Positions 9,127 to 18,542 are shown, counted from the stretch's first letter. The stretch is DNA of 64,000 nt from Bin87 sp963665395 (GCA_963665395.2 OY762251.1:1736001-1800000); one strand, 5' to 3'. Numbers and translations are program-made. Notes: generated by a model not told the origin, from the sequence alone.

Positions 9127-9528
9127 CTAGTTGTCGGCGGCGGTTGGCGCCGGCTCGATATCGGGTTGGACGTTGACAACCACGCGCCCATTGATGTGTT
9201 CGTGGCTCGCCAGAGCGGCCAACACGCGATTGATGTCCTGGCGGATGCCGGCAATCTGTTGATTGGTATCGTCAATCCGGTGGTTCACTTCGTCAATCCG
9301 GTGGTTCACTTCGTCAATCCGGTGGTCCACGTAAGCCGTTATTTCGATGACGGCCGTTCTGACTGCCTCCCGGATTTCGCCCCGAAGCTCTTCCCGTAGT
9401 TGTCGGTGCAGGTCGTGCATCTCCTTCCGGGTGGGCGATTGGCCCTGGCGGTACGCGATGCCAAGGAGCGCCATCAACGCGATTCCCAGGACGGAACCGA
9501 AGAAAATCTGCCAGGCGGTAATTTCCAT
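9127..9528 (-). CDS. Small membrane-anchored coiled-coil protein
   Basis: A 133-residue protein of unknown function. Residues about 6-25 form one membrane segment (FFGSVLGIALMALLGIAY). This is followed by a basic, charged helix and then RIDEVNH repeated twice plus RIDDTNQ, a heptad pattern indicating a coiled coil. The ATG at 9528 is chosen for the GAGGAG ribosome site just upstream. The repeated heptads are encoded by 21-bp direct repeats. It lies upstream of rsfS in the same direction. Similar small proteins are sometimes tethered to membrane complexes, but nothing here identifies a partner. Confidence 0.6.
   Translation of the reverse strand: MEITAWQIFFGSVLGIALMALLGIAYRQGQSPTRKEMHDLHRQLREELRGEIREAVRTAVIEITAYVDHRIDEVNHRIDEVNHRIDDTNQQIAGIRQDINRVLAALASHEHINGRVVVNVQPDIEPAPTAADN
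9270..9332. repeat. Three 21-bp direct repeats inside the coiled-coil gene
   Basis: The unit CGTCAATCCGGTGGTTCACTT occurs twice exactly and a third time with changes near its end. On the coding (minus) strand each unit gives one seven-residue heptad, so changes in copy number would lengthen the coiled coil without shifting the frame. Confidence 0.85.
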
Positions 9529-9621
9529 TATGGGGATCTCCTCACGGTGCGTCGGTGGCATCTCTGCGGGACAGTGATGCGAGTATAGGCCGGCCGGGGT
9601 TTGCCTTGCAATCCCCGCCGT

Positions 9622-9639
9622 TTGTGATATATTACACAA
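9622..9639. promoter_or_regulatory. TTGTG-N8-CACAA operator-like site upstream of gltB
   Basis: The interrupted inverted repeat TTGTG/CACAA, with an AT-rich centre containing ATATATTA, lies in the divergent region between the coiled-coil gene and gltB, 108 bases before the gltB start. The shape resembles binding sites of CRP/FNR-type or other dimeric regulators. The regulator is not known. Confidence 0.35.
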
Positions 9640-9746
9640 ATGAATTTTGCCAGCGGCGGCGACCCACGTATCCCAACGGCAAACGGTATGGGAGTGGCCC
9701 CGACGTTACTGGCGGTTTTTGCATTGTTGGAGCGCAGGGTGTCATC

Positions 9747-12700
9747 ATGAATTCGCTCAAGGAATTGGCCCAATCCGGCTTATACGCTCCCGAGCAGGAG
9801 CACGACGCCTGCGGCGTCGGCATGGTAGCCAATATCAAGGGCGAAAAGACCCACGCCATCATCACGGAATCCCTGGAGGTGCTCAATAACTTGGGGCACC
9901 GGGGCGCCTCCGGTTCCGACCCCGACACTGGCGACGGAGCGGGAATCCTCGTACAGATGCCCGATGCCTTCTTCCGCAAGGCAACTGCCGGTTTGGGCAT
10001 CAACCTGCCCCGCGAAGGCGAGTACGGCGTCGGCATGGTGTTCCTCCCCCAGGACGCGGATGCGCTGGCCAAGTGCGTGGCGCATATCGAAACCGTCGTT
10101 GCCGGTGAGGGTCTCATCCTGCTGGGCTGGCGCGACGTGCCCCTGAACCACGCGGCCATTGGACGCGACGCCCGCGCGGTCTGCCCCACCATCCGCCAGT
10201 TCTTCGTGGGCAAAGGTTCCGCCCACACCCCCGACCGGGCCGCGCTGGAACGCAAGCTCTACGTAACCCGCAAGGCTATCACCAACACCCTGCCGTCAAC
10301 CGGCATCGGCGACGATGACGCCGACTTTTTCTACATTTGCAGCCTCAGCGCCAACACGGTGGTGTACAAGGGCCTGCTGGTGTCCTACCAGATTTCAGGC
10401 TTCTACCTGGACCTGAACGACGAAACGCTGGTTTCAGCCTTCGCCCTGGTCCACTCCCGCTTCAGCACCAACACCCTCGGCCACTGGAAGCTGGCCCACC
10501 CCTACCGTTACCTGGCCCATAACGGCGAGATCAACACCCTGCGCGGCAACATCAACTGGATGCACGCCCGCGAGTACCAGTTCAGTTCGCCCCTGTACGG
10601 TGACGACATCCACAAGCTGGCCCCCATCTGCGACCCCCTGGCCAGCGATACCGCCAGTTTCGATAACGCCCTGGAGCTCCTGGTGATGACGGGCCGCGAG
10701 TTGGCCCACGCCATGCTCATGATGATCCCGGAAGCCTGGGACCAGCATGAGACCATGTCCCAGGAGAAAAAGGACTTCTACGAGTTCCACTCCTGCATGA
10801 TGGAGCCGTGGGACGGCCCCGCCATGATGCTGGCTACTGACGGCAAGGACGTGTGCGCCGTGCTGGATCGCAACGGCCTGCGCCCCTTCCGCTACACCGT
10901 AACCCACGACGACAAGCTGGTCATGGCCTCGGAAACCGGCGTTCTTGACTTTGCTCCCGAGCGGGTCAAAGAGAAGGGCCGCCTCCAGCCGGGCCGGATG
11001 TTCCTGGTCAGTTTCGACGAGGGCCGCATCATTGGCGACGAGGAGTTGAAACACACCCTGGCAACCCGTCAACCCTACGGTCAGTGGCTTCAAGAGAACA
11101 AAGTCAACCTTGATGATATGCCGCCGACCGAAGCCTTTCCCCCGGCCGGCGGCAATAATTTGCGTCAGCAGCAACGCGCCTTCGGCTACTCTATCGAAGA
11201 GCTGCGGATGCTGACCACGCCGATGGCCGCCGCCGGCTACGAAGCCATCGGCTCCATGGGCAACGACGCCTCGCTGGCCGTCCTGTCGGATCAGAACCGC
11301 CCGCTGTTCGACTACTTCAAGCAGCTTTTCGCCCAGGTCTCCAATCCCCCCCTGGACGCCATCCGTGAGGAACTGGTGACATCGCTGGAAGCCTTCATCG
11401 GCGGCGAGCAGAATCTCTTCGACGAAAGCCCGCTGCACTGCCGCCAGCTCCGTCTCAAGTCTCCGATGCTCACCGACGAACAGTTGGCGAAAATCCGCGC
11501 CCTGGACCAGCCTGGGCTGTCGTCCACCACGTTGTCCACCTTGTTTGACGCCAAAAACGGCTCGCTGGAGCAGGCCGTGGCCGCCCTCTGCGAAGCCGCC
11601 TCCCAGGCCGTCGCCGACGGCAAGAGCATCATCATCCTGTCCGACCGCGGCGTGGATGCCAACCGCGCCCCCATACCCAGCCTGCTGGCCACCGGCGCGG
11701 TCCATCACCACCTGACCCGCACCGGCGCCCGCACCCAGGTCGGCCTGGTGGTTGAGTCTGGTGAACCTCGGGAAGTGCAGCACTTCTGCCTGCTCATCGG
11801 CTACGGCGCCGGCGGCATCAACCCCTATCTGGCCCTGGAGTCGGTGCGCGACCTGGCCGAGCGCGGTGAGCTGAACGGAACCAAGCCTGACTACGCCGTC
11901 TATAACTTCATCAAGGCCAACGAGAAGGGCATCCTCAAGGTGATGTCCAAGATGGGCATTTCCACCGTCCAGTCCTACCGGGGCGCCCAGATCTTCGAGG
12001 CCATCGGCCTCAAGGATAAGGTAGTAGAACGCTACTTCACCCGCACCCCGTCCCGCATCCAGGGCATCGGCCTGGACGTGATTGAAGAAGAGACCCTGCA
12101 ACGTCACCGCTCCGCCTTCGACGACCCCTTCGTTCCGGGGATGCAGGAGCTGGATATGGGCGGGCAGTACCAGTGGCGTCGCCACGGCGAGTTTCACCAG
12201 TGGAACCCGGAGGCCATCGCCAAGCTGCAATATGCCACCCGCGCCAACGATCCCCGCGCCTACCGCGAGTTTGCCGACCAGGTGAACGACCAGAGCCGCC
12301 GGATGGCGACCCTGCGTGGCCTGCTGGAGTTCAAGCTCAGCCAGCCCATCCACGTTGACGACGTAGAGCCGGCGGTGGAAATCGTCAAGCGGTTTGCCAC
12401 CGGCGCCATCTCCCTGGGTTCCATCAGCCGCGAAGCCCACGAGACCATGGCCATCGCCATGAACCGCCTCGGCGCCCGCAGCAACACTGGCGAGGGCGGC
12501 GAGGACTTCCACCGCTACACGCGGGACGACAACGGCGACGACCGCAACAGCGCCATCAAGCAGGTGGCCTCGGGCCGTTTCGGTGTAACCCCCAACTACT
12601 TGGTCAACGCCAGCGACCTGCAAATCAAGATGGCCCAGGGTTCCAAGCCCGGCGAAGGGGGGCAGTTGCCCGGCCACAAGGTTGACGAGTACATCGGCTG

Positions 12701-14291
12701 GGTGCGGCATACCACCCCCGGCGTCGAGCTGATCTCGCCGCCGCCCCACCACGATATCTACTCCATCGAAGACTTGGCCCAGCTCATCCACGACCTGAAG
12801 AACATCAACCCGGAGGCCCGCATCCACGTCAAGCTGGTGTCCGAGGTCGGCGTTGGCACCATCGCCGCCGGCGTCTCCAAGGGCCATGGCGACGTCGTGC
12901 TCATCAGCGGCCACGACGGCGGCACCGGCGCATCGCCGGAATCCTCCATCAAGCACGCCGGCCTGCCCTGGGAGCTGGGCGTCGCCGAGACCCAGCAGGT
13001 ATTGGTCGCCAACGACCTGCGCAGCCGCATCGTGGTGCAGACCGACGGCCAGTTGAAAACGGGCCGCGACGTGGCGGTGGCCGCCCTGCTGGGGGCCGAA
13101 GAGTTTGGCATGGCAACGGCGGCCCTCATCGTCAACGGCTGCATCATGCTCCGCAAGTGTCACCTGAACACCTGCTCCGTGGGCATCGCCACCCAGGATC
13201 CCGAACTCCGCAAGCGCTTCGCCGGGCAGCCGGGGCATCTGGTGAATTACTTCTACTTCGTGGCGGAAGAACTGCGCGAAATCATGGCGGAACTCGGTTT
13301 CCGCACCGTGGCTGAAATGGTCGGTCGCGTGGACAAGCTGGAAACCCGGAAGGCCGTGGACCACTGGAAGGCGTCCGGAATCGACCTCGCTCGCCTGCTT
13401 ACCATCCCGCCCCGGGCCCAGCGGGTGCAGACTTACTGTTGCATCGACCAGGACCACGGCCTGGAGCGGGCGCTGGACCACCAGCTCATCGCCCAGGCGC
13501 AGCCGGCTATTGACCACGGAACTCCGGTCAACATCAACCTGCCCGTTCGCAACTCCAACCGCACCGTGGGCGCCATGCTCAGCGGGAAAGTGGCCGCCAG
13601 GTACGGCGAGGACGGCCTGCCCGACGGCGCGATCAACATCAACCTGGCGGGTTCCGGCGGACAGAGCTTCGGCGCCTTCCTCGCTCCCGGCGTTGCCATC
13701 CGGCTGGCCGGCGACACCAACGACTACATGGGCAAGGGCATCGGCGGCGGACGCCTCGTCATCGTGCCGCCCGAGGGTTCCGGTTTCGTGCCCGAAGACA
13801 ACATCATCATCGGCAACGTCGCGCTCTACGGAGCCACCGGCGGCGACGTGTTCATCCGCGGGCGGGCCGGCGAACGGTTCGCCGTCCGCAACAGCGGCGC
13901 CCGCGCCGTGGTGGAAGGAATCGGCGACCACGGCTGCGAGTACATGACCGGCGGCATCGTCGCCGTAATCGGCAGCGCCGGCCGCAACTTCGCCGCCGGA
14001 ATGAGCGGCGGCATTGCCTTCGTGTACGACCCGGATGGCGATTTCCACATCCGCTTCAACGACGGCATGGCCGACCTGGAAGATCTGGTCGAACCGGAAG
14101 ACATCGATGTCCTGCGCGGCCTGTTGACCGAACATCTGGAACACACCGGCAGCGGCCCGGCCCAGCGCATCCTCAACGACTGGCAAACCAGCATCGGCAA
14201 GTTCCGCAAGGTAATGCCCCGCGACTATCGCCGGGTGCTGCGGGAACGGGCCGAGCGAGCGGCGGCGCAGGAACTGGTGGCGGTGTCATAA
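9747..14291 (+). CDS. gltB: Glutamate synthase, large (alpha) subunit
   Basis: The large subunit takes ammonia from glutamine and forms glutamate from 2-oxoglutarate. The 1514-residue product has the class II amidotransferase N-terminus, with the catalytic cysteine in DACGVGM at residue 22, so 21 residues should be removed on maturation. The central FMN-binding part includes GGTGASPESS. The 3Fe-4S cysteines lie in the CIMLRKCHLNTC region, and the C-terminal GXGXG beta-helix follows. The length matches bacterial GltB. ATG 9747 is preferred to longer in-frame starts because it gives the normal short propeptide. The stop overlaps the gltD ATG by one base. Confidence 0.97.
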   Translation: MNSLKELAQSGLYAPEQEHDACGVGMVANIKGEKTHAIITESLEVLNNLGHRGASGSDPDTGDGAGILVQMPDAFFRKATAGLGINLPREGEYGVGMVFLPQDADALAKCVAHIETVVAGEGLILLGWRDVPLNHAAIGRDARAVCPTIRQFFVGKGSAHTPDRAALERKLYVTRKAITNTLPSTGIGDDDADFFYICSLSANTVVYKGLLVSYQISGFYLDLNDETLVSAFALVHSRFSTNTLGHWKLAHPYRYLAHNGEINTLRGNINWMHAREYQFSSPLYGDDIHKLAPICDPLASDTASFDNALELLVMTGRELAHAMLMMIPEAWDQHETMSQEKKDFYEFHSCMMEPWDGPAMMLATDGKDVCAVLDRNGLRPFRYTVTHDDKLVMASETGVLDFAPERVKEKGRLQPGRMFLVSFDEGRIIGDEELKHTLATRQPYGQWLQENKVNLDDMPPTEAFPPAGGNNLRQQQRAFGYSIEELRMLTTPMAAAGYEAIGSMGNDASLAVLSDQNRPLFDYFKQLFAQVSNPPLDAIREELVTSLEAFIGGEQNLFDESPLHCRQLRLKSPMLTDEQLAKIRALDQPGLSSTTLSTLFDAKNGSLEQAVAALCEAASQAVADGKSIIILSDRGVDANRAPIPSLLATGAVHHHLTRTGARTQVGLVVESGEPREVQHFCLLIGYGAGGINPYLALESVRDLAERGELNGTKPDYAVYNFIKANEKGILKVMSKMGISTVQSYRGAQIFEAIGLKDKVVERYFTRTPSRIQGIGLDVIEEETLQRHRSAFDDPFVPGMQELDMGGQYQWRRHGEFHQWNPEAIAKLQYATRANDPRAYREFADQVNDQSRRMATLRGLLEFKLSQPIHVDDVEPAVEIVKRFATGAISLGSISREAHETMAIAMNRLGARSNTGEGGEDFHRYTRDDNGDDRNSAIKQVASGRFGVTPNYLVNASDLQIKMAQGSKPGEGGQLPGHKVDEYIGWVRHTTPGVELISPPPHHDIYSIEDLAQLIHDLKNINPEARIHVKLVSEVGVGTIAAGVSKGHGDVVLISGHDGGTGASPESSIKHAGLPWELGVAETQQVLVANDLRSRIVVQTDGQLKTGRDVAVAALLGAEEFGMATAALIVNGCIMLRKCHLNTCSVGIATQDPELRKRFAGQPGHLVNYFYFVAEELREIMAELGFRTVAEMVGRVDKLETRKAVDHWKASGIDLARLLTIPPRAQRVQTYCCIDQDHGLERALDHQLIAQAQPAIDHGTPVNINLPVRNSNRTVGAMLSGKVAARYGEDGLPDGAININLAGSGGQSFGAFLAPGVAIRLAGDTNDYMGKGIGGGRLVIVPPEGSGFVPEDNIIIGNVALYGATGGDVFIRGRAGERFAVRNSGARAVVEGIGDHGCEYMTGGIVAVIGSAGRNFAAGMSGGIAFVYDPDGDFHIRFNDGMADLEDLVEPEDIDVLRGLLTEHLEHTGSGPAQRILNDWQTSIGKFRKVMPRDYRRVLRERAERAAAQELVAVS

Positions 14292-15742
14292 TGGGCAAAG
14301 TAACCGGCTTCATGGAGTTCGGGCGCACGTCGCCGGAACGCCGGCCCCCGGCGGAGCGCGTCGGCGACTGGCGAGAGTATTACCACCGCTGGTCCGATGA
14401 GCAGGCCACGGAGCAGGGCGGCCGGTGCATGGACTGCGCGGTGCCCTTCTGCCACATGGGTTGTCCCCTGGGCAACGTCATACCGGAGTTCAACCACCAG
14501 GTTTATCTGGGCAACTGGGAGCGCGCCCTGGAAGTGCTGTTGAGCACCAACAACTTCCCCGAATTCACCGGGCGCATCTGTCCCGCCCCCTGCGAGGCGT
14601 CCTGCGTGCTCAGCATCAACGCCGACCCGGTCACCATCGAATACATCGAGAAGGAAATCAGCGACCGTGGGTTCGAGCAGGGTTGGATCAAGCCCATGCC
14701 GCCGGAGACCCGCAGCGGCAAAACGGTGGCGGTGGTGGGCAGCGGCCCGGCCGGATTGGCCGCCGCGCAGCAGATCAACCGGGCCGGCCATACCGTTACG
14801 GTGCTGGAAAGGGCCGATTACATCGGCGGCCTGCTCATGCTGGGCATACCCGATTTCAAACTGGAGAAATCGGTGGTCCAGCGCCGCGTCGCTCTGATGG
14901 AAGCCGAAGGGATCGAATTCCGCACCGGTGTCAACGTGGGCGTCAACTATCCGGCGGAACGTCTGCTCCAGGAGTATGACGCGGTATGTCTGACCGGCGG
15001 ATCCACCCAGGCGCGGGACCTGAACGTGCCCGGTCGGGAGCTGGACGGCGTTCACTTCGCCATGGAATACCTGCCCCAGCAGAACCGGACGCTGGCTGGA
15101 GAGACTGTCTCTAACCAAATCACTGCCGAAGGTAAGCGGGTCATCATCCTGGGCGGCGGCGACACCGGCGCGGACTGCCTGGGCACCGCCCACCGACAGG
15201 GCGCCGAAATCGTCCACCAGTTTGAGTTGCTTCCCGAACCCCCGGAAGAACGGCCCGACGACAACCCCTGGCCCCGCTGGCCGATGATATTGCGCACATC
15301 AGGAGCCCATGAAGAGGGCGGCGTAAGGGATTACAACATCCTCACCAAGTCCCTCACCGGCGAGAACGGACAGGTCAACCAACTCCATGCCGTCCGCGTC
15401 GATTGGACCCGGGGCGAGGGCGGCCGTTTCCAAATGTCCGAAGTCCCCGGCAGCGAGTTCAGCGTGGATGCCGACCTGGTGCTGCTGGCCATGGGCTTCC
15501 TGCACCCGGAGCACGGCGGGATGCTGGAACAGCTGGGCGTAGAGCTGGACGGACGCGGCAACGTCAAGACTGACGAGAACAAAATGACGTCGGTGCCGGG
15601 CGTCTTCGCCGGCGGCGACATGGTGCGCGGCCAGTCCCTGGTGGTGTGGGCCATCGCTGAAGGCCGAGACGTGGCCCGGGGCGTTGACCAGTACCTGGCC
15701 TCGGGAGCGAGCCACCTGCCCCGGTCCATCGCCGTTGAATAA
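14291..15742 (+). CDS. gltD: Glutamate synthase, small (beta) subunit
   Basis: GltD passes electrons from NAD(P)H through FAD and iron-sulfur centres to GltB. The 483-residue product starts MGKVTGFMEFGR, with the cysteine cluster CMDC...CHMGCPLGN near residues 45-60 and a second set in CPAPCEASC. It then has the FAD-binding GSGPAGLAAAQ and the NADPH-binding GGGDTGADC, and a C-terminal VFAGGDMVRGQSLVVWAI. The length is typical. Translation is coupled to gltB by the ATGA-type overlap. A strong terminator follows 25 bases after the stop. Confidence 0.97.
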   Translation: MGKVTGFMEFGRTSPERRPPAERVGDWREYYHRWSDEQATEQGGRCMDCAVPFCHMGCPLGNVIPEFNHQVYLGNWERALEVLLSTNNFPEFTGRICPAPCEASCVLSINADPVTIEYIEKEISDRGFEQGWIKPMPPETRSGKTVAVVGSGPAGLAAAQQINRAGHTVTVLERADYIGGLLMLGIPDFKLEKSVVQRRVALMEAEGIEFRTGVNVGVNYPAERLLQEYDAVCLTGGSTQARDLNVPGRELDGVHFAMEYLPQQNRTLAGETVSNQITAEGKRVIILGGGDTGADCLGTAHRQGAEIVHQFELLPEPPEERPDDNPWPRWPMILRTSGAHEEGGVRDYNILTKSLTGENGQVNQLHAVRVDWTRGEGGRFQMSEVPGSEFSVDADLVLLAMGFLHPEHGGMLEQLGVELDGRGNVKTDENKMTSVPGVFAGGDMVRGQSLVVWAIAEGRDVARGVDQYLASGASHLPRSIAVE

Positions 15743-15767
15743 TCGGCAACTTTCGTTGTGGAAATAG

Positions 15768-15806
15768 GCGCAAGGGCGGGAAGTGAACCCGCCCTTGCGC
15801 TTTATT
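15768..15806. terminator. Bidirectional terminator after gltD
   Basis: A perfect 13-pair stem (GCGCAAGGGCGGG with its complement) closes a seven-base loop and is followed by TTTATT. The convergent gene's stop codon lies within the tail, so the hairpin probably serves both sides. Confidence 0.85.
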
Positions 15807-16158
15807 GTTCAATCAGCGCCAGCAAGCGGTTGATGTACAGATGCACGTCGACGCGGTCGGCCGTGATTTCGTAGTCCTCCATCTCGTCATGAAAGAAGTT
15901 CTTATGGAACTTTTCGGCGATACCGAAGCCTGCTGACAGAAACGGGTCGTCAAACTCCGCTGCCAGTTTTTGCGCGGCGTTTTTCATATCCCGGTGCGTC
16001 CGGCGCTTCCACTTCCGCTGCACGGCGATGGCGGTCAGCGCCTCGTTGGCCGCGCCGTACAGTTTTTCCGATGCCTGCTACCGCTCGCCGGCGGCAAACT
16101 CCCGGTCGGAGTTGGCCAGAAACTTGCGGGCGCATTGGGCGTATTCCTGCTCCGTCAT
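15802..16158 (-). pseudogene. PaREP1/HEPN-like gene with an internal TAG codon
   Basis: Read from ATG at 16158, the frame is continuous for 118 codons except for TAG at 16078-16080 (codon 27). Around it the sequence reads FAAGER-stop-QASEKLYGAA. The intact paralogue at 40057-40446 has GDHLQASEKLYGAA, so the stop replaces leucine, consistent with one TTG to TAG change. Both halves keep close similarity to the paralogue (RDMKNA, FHKNFFHDEMEDY). The family is the small helical PaREP1/HEPN-like group, of unknown activity. A 73-residue internal restart at 16023 is possible but would lack the first helix. Sequencing error or stop read-through cannot be excluded. Confidence 0.75.
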
Positions 16159-16181
16159 GTCACTTTCTTATTACCCCCCTG

Positions 16182-16592
16182 TCATTGGGCAGTATCGTGC
16201 CCCATTTCCTCAATGGTCACTTCACCACCAACTACAGTTTCCACAGTAAGCCGGCATCCGGTAAGTAAGGCCAACCCCAATAGGGGATTGCCTGCGGATT
16301 GGTGAATCAACCGAGGAATGACTATCCCGTGCCAATCGATGAATGCGAGGTAGAGGTCAGTTTCTGGTTCGCTACCATCTGCCAACGTCACTTTCCGTGT
16401 TGCCCGGTATTGCAAGCCGAGTTCTCGGATGCTGTCCAGCGGCAAAGTCAACCAAGCCGTGAACCCGGTGTCAACGGTGGCTTTTACCGTCCTGGATACC
16501 CCGCCGGGGCTGGAAGCGACACCCACGTCAACGCGAGGTTCCAGAATGGGATGATCGCCCGTTCTTGCCAGTTCAACTCGGCCTCTAATCAT
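16182..16592 (-). CDS. Retropepsin-like (clan AA) aspartic protease family protein
   Basis: A 136-residue single-domain protein with the aspartic protease motif as VDTGFTAWLTLP at residues about 40-52, then LADGSE and a C-terminal GLALLTGCRLTVE segment typical of bacterial retropepsin-like proteins. These are predicted to dimerise to make one active site; the substrate is unknown. It overlaps the upstream 92-residue gene by eight bases, so the two form a translationally coupled pair. Two more members of this family lie at 32570-33389. It might be a toxin-antitoxin or regulatory pair, but I see no direct evidence for this. Confidence 0.7.
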   Translation of the reverse strand: MIRGRVELARTGDHPILEPRVDVGVASSPGGVSRTVKATVDTGFTAWLTLPLDSIRELGLQYRATRKVTLADGSEPETDLYLAFIDWHGIVIPRLIHQSAGNPLLGLALLTGCRLTVETVVGGEVTIEEMGHDTAQ

Positions 16593-16863
16593 CGTTCTGC
16601 GCTGCCCTCTTGTGGATCCAGTACGCGGCGTTTCCCAAATAGGCTGTCACTGGGTGGCCTACCAACTCACCCCACGTTATGGCATTGGGCCGTCGCTCGA
16701 TCAGCCTCAGCGTGGCGGTCGTGTCATCGTCGGCAATTTCGTAATCACCAGTGTTGACGTCGATGACCACCATCTTGCCCCAATGGTTGGCTTCCATTTC
16801 GGCGCGCATTTTCTCATACATCTTTCGCCCAACTTCCGGTACGTACTTCTTTTTGACTGACAT
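16585..16863 (-). CDS. Small conserved partner of the retropepsin-like protein
   Basis: A 92-residue protein, not recognised by name. It has a basic N-terminal helix (KKKYVPEVGRKMYEKMRAEME) followed by GKMVVIDVNTGDYEIADDD, then TATLRLIERRPNAITWGELVG and VTAYLG. In my recollection similar proteins precede clan AA proteases in cyanobacteria and Chloroflexota, so the pairing may be conserved. The start at 16863 is supported by GGGAGG eight bases upstream. It overlaps the downstream protease gene by eight bases. Confidence 0.6.
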   Translation of the reverse strand: MSVKKKYVPEVGRKMYEKMRAEMEANHWGKMVVIDVNTGDYEIADDDTTATLRLIERRPNAITWGELVGHPVTAYLGNAAYWIHKRAAQNDD

Positions 16864-16921
16864 ATCTATCCTCCCAGATTTCCGAGCCGCATGGGCAAGT
16901 CAGCGTCCGCTGTTCAGAATA

Positions 16922-18376
16922 TCACACCGGCTCCGGGGCGGCGTGGGAAACCGCGTTGCGCCCAATGTGGTTCAGGTATTCCTGAACGTTCAGCACCTGG
17001 ATGGTGTTGGTGGTGCCCGTTACGCCGGTCATGAAACCGTGCACCAGCGTCACCACGTCCCGCTCCGACACCATGCCGGTGGCCATGGCGGCGTCCACCA
17101 GCATCGTTACCAGCTTGGCCACGTCCGGCTCGGCGGGTATGACGCCTTTAGGCGTGAGGCCCCAAGCCATGCAGACGCGGCGCTGCACCGCGGCGTCGTG
17201 GGAGAAGACGATGATATCGTTCTCCGGGCGAAAGCGTGACATCTCATAGGCCGCCCGGCCCGTGCTGGTGATGACGATGGGCTTGGCGTTGAGCGACTTG
17301 GTCAACTGCGTGGCTCCCCACGTAACCGATTGGGTCTGGTCTCGCTGGGGGAACTCGGTGTAGTAGTGGTACATCCTTTCCGCCTGCACGATGGCGGCGT
17401 CAGCAATGCGCACCGCGTCCACCGGATAGGCTCCCACGGCGATCTCGTCGGACAGCAGGATGGAATCGCAGCCGTCCAGCACGGCGTTGGCGATGTCGGA
17501 CACCTCCGCTCGCGTCGGCGTGGGCGAGTTGACCATGGAGCGCAGCATCTGGGTGGCAACGGACGAAATCTTGCCGGCCCGGTTGGCCCGGGTCACCATG
17601 TCTTTCTGGATTACCGGCACTTCCTCCATGGGCATCTCCACGCCCAGGTCGCCCCGGGCCACCATGATGCCGTCCACCTCCTGAAGGATGTCGTCCAGGT
17701 TGGTGATGCACTCCCGGCGCTCCAGCTTGGCCATCACCGGAGCGCGGCTGTCCAGCTGGTTCAGATAGGCCCGGGCGTAGCGCACGTCCTCCCCGGTACG
17801 GACGAAGGAGAGGGCAACCCAGTCCACTTCCTGCTCCACGCCGAACTGCAAGGCTACCTTGTCGCTCTCGGTGATCACCGGCATATCGATGGGAACGTCG
17901 GGAAGGTTGACGCCCTTGAAGGACGAGAGGTTGCCGCCGTTGCGCACCTGGGTTTTCACCTCCAGGTCCGGCGTCACGTCCAGCACTTCCAGGCACACGG
18001 TGCCGTCGGAAATATAGACCAGGTTGCCGGGACGCATACTCCGCAGGATGTCCGGTTCGGGAAAGGGCAGCAGCGCGGTGGATGCGGAACGCGACTCGTT
18101 GACGATGGAAACCTGGTCGCCGAAATTGAGTTGCACTGCCTCATCCATGTGCCCCAGCCGGAACTTGTTGCCGCCCAGGTCTTGTAGCACCGCCACCGGA
18201 CGGTTGTGCCGTTCCGACGCCGCCCGCACGTTGGCGATCACCTCCGCGTGTTCCTCCAGCGTCCCATGAGAAAAGTTGAGCCGCGCCACGTCCATGCCGG
18301 CAGACACCAGCCGATCCAGTGTCTCGGGCGAGCGCGATGCGGGGCCTATGGTGGCGATAATCTTGGTCTTACGCAT
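16922..18376 (-). CDS. pyk: Pyruvate kinase
   Basis: Pyruvate kinase makes pyruvate and ATP from phosphoenolpyruvate in the last step of glycolysis. The 484-residue product starts MRKTKIIATIGPASRSPE, followed by MDVARLNFSHG. The active-site lysine region has MAKLERREC. The signature MVARGDLGVEMP precedes the helix with TRANRAGK, then SDEIAVGAYP. The length is typical. It is flanked upstream by a MITE-like repeat, so it is probably monocistronic. Confidence 0.97.
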   Translation of the reverse strand: MRKTKIIATIGPASRSPETLDRLVSAGMDVARLNFSHGTLEEHAEVIANVRAASERHNRPVAVLQDLGGNKFRLGHMDEAVQLNFGDQVSIVNESRSASTALLPFPEPDILRSMRPGNLVYISDGTVCLEVLDVTPDLEVKTQVRNGGNLSSFKGVNLPDVPIDMPVITESDKVALQFGVEQEVDWVALSFVRTGEDVRYARAYLNQLDSRAPVMAKLERRECITNLDDILQEVDGIMVARGDLGVEMPMEEVPVIQKDMVTRANRAGKISSVATQMLRSMVNSPTPTRAEVSDIANAVLDGCDSILLSDEIAVGAYPVDAVRIADAAIVQAERMYHYYTEFPQRDQTQSVTWGATQLTKSLNAKPIVITSTGRAAYEMSRFRPENDIIVFSHDAAVQRRVCMAWGLTPKGVIPAEPDVAKLVTMLVDAAMATGMVSERDVVTLVHGFMTGVTGTTNTIQVLNVQEYLNHIGRNAVSHAAPEPV

Positions 18377-18430
18377 AATTCCGTACCCCTATGGCTGGTC
18401 CATTTGCTTTGGGCCATTATAACCCGCATC

Positions 18431-18542
18431 GTCAGAAGCAGGATTCACTGGATTGATAGGATTTACCGGATAGGACAGTACCCGTTGCCGGATGTATCCA
18501 AATCCTGAAAATCCTTCAAATCTGGTAAATCCTGCTTCTGAC
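18431..18542. repeat. 112-bp MITE-like element with terminal inverted repeats, copy 1
   Basis: Begins GTCAGAAGCAGGATT and ends AATCCTGCTTCTGAC, exact inverted repeats of 15 bases. The interior carries further imperfect repeats of GGATT/AATCC motifs. Related copies are at 23500, 26561 and (truncated) 56575. It has no coding capacity. Confidence 0.85.

Noticed and set aside
10434..14186. A 1250-codon open frame antisense to gltB
   Set aside because: It is a reading-frame shadow caused by the high-GC third-position bias of gltB and has no family motifs, while gltB is certain.
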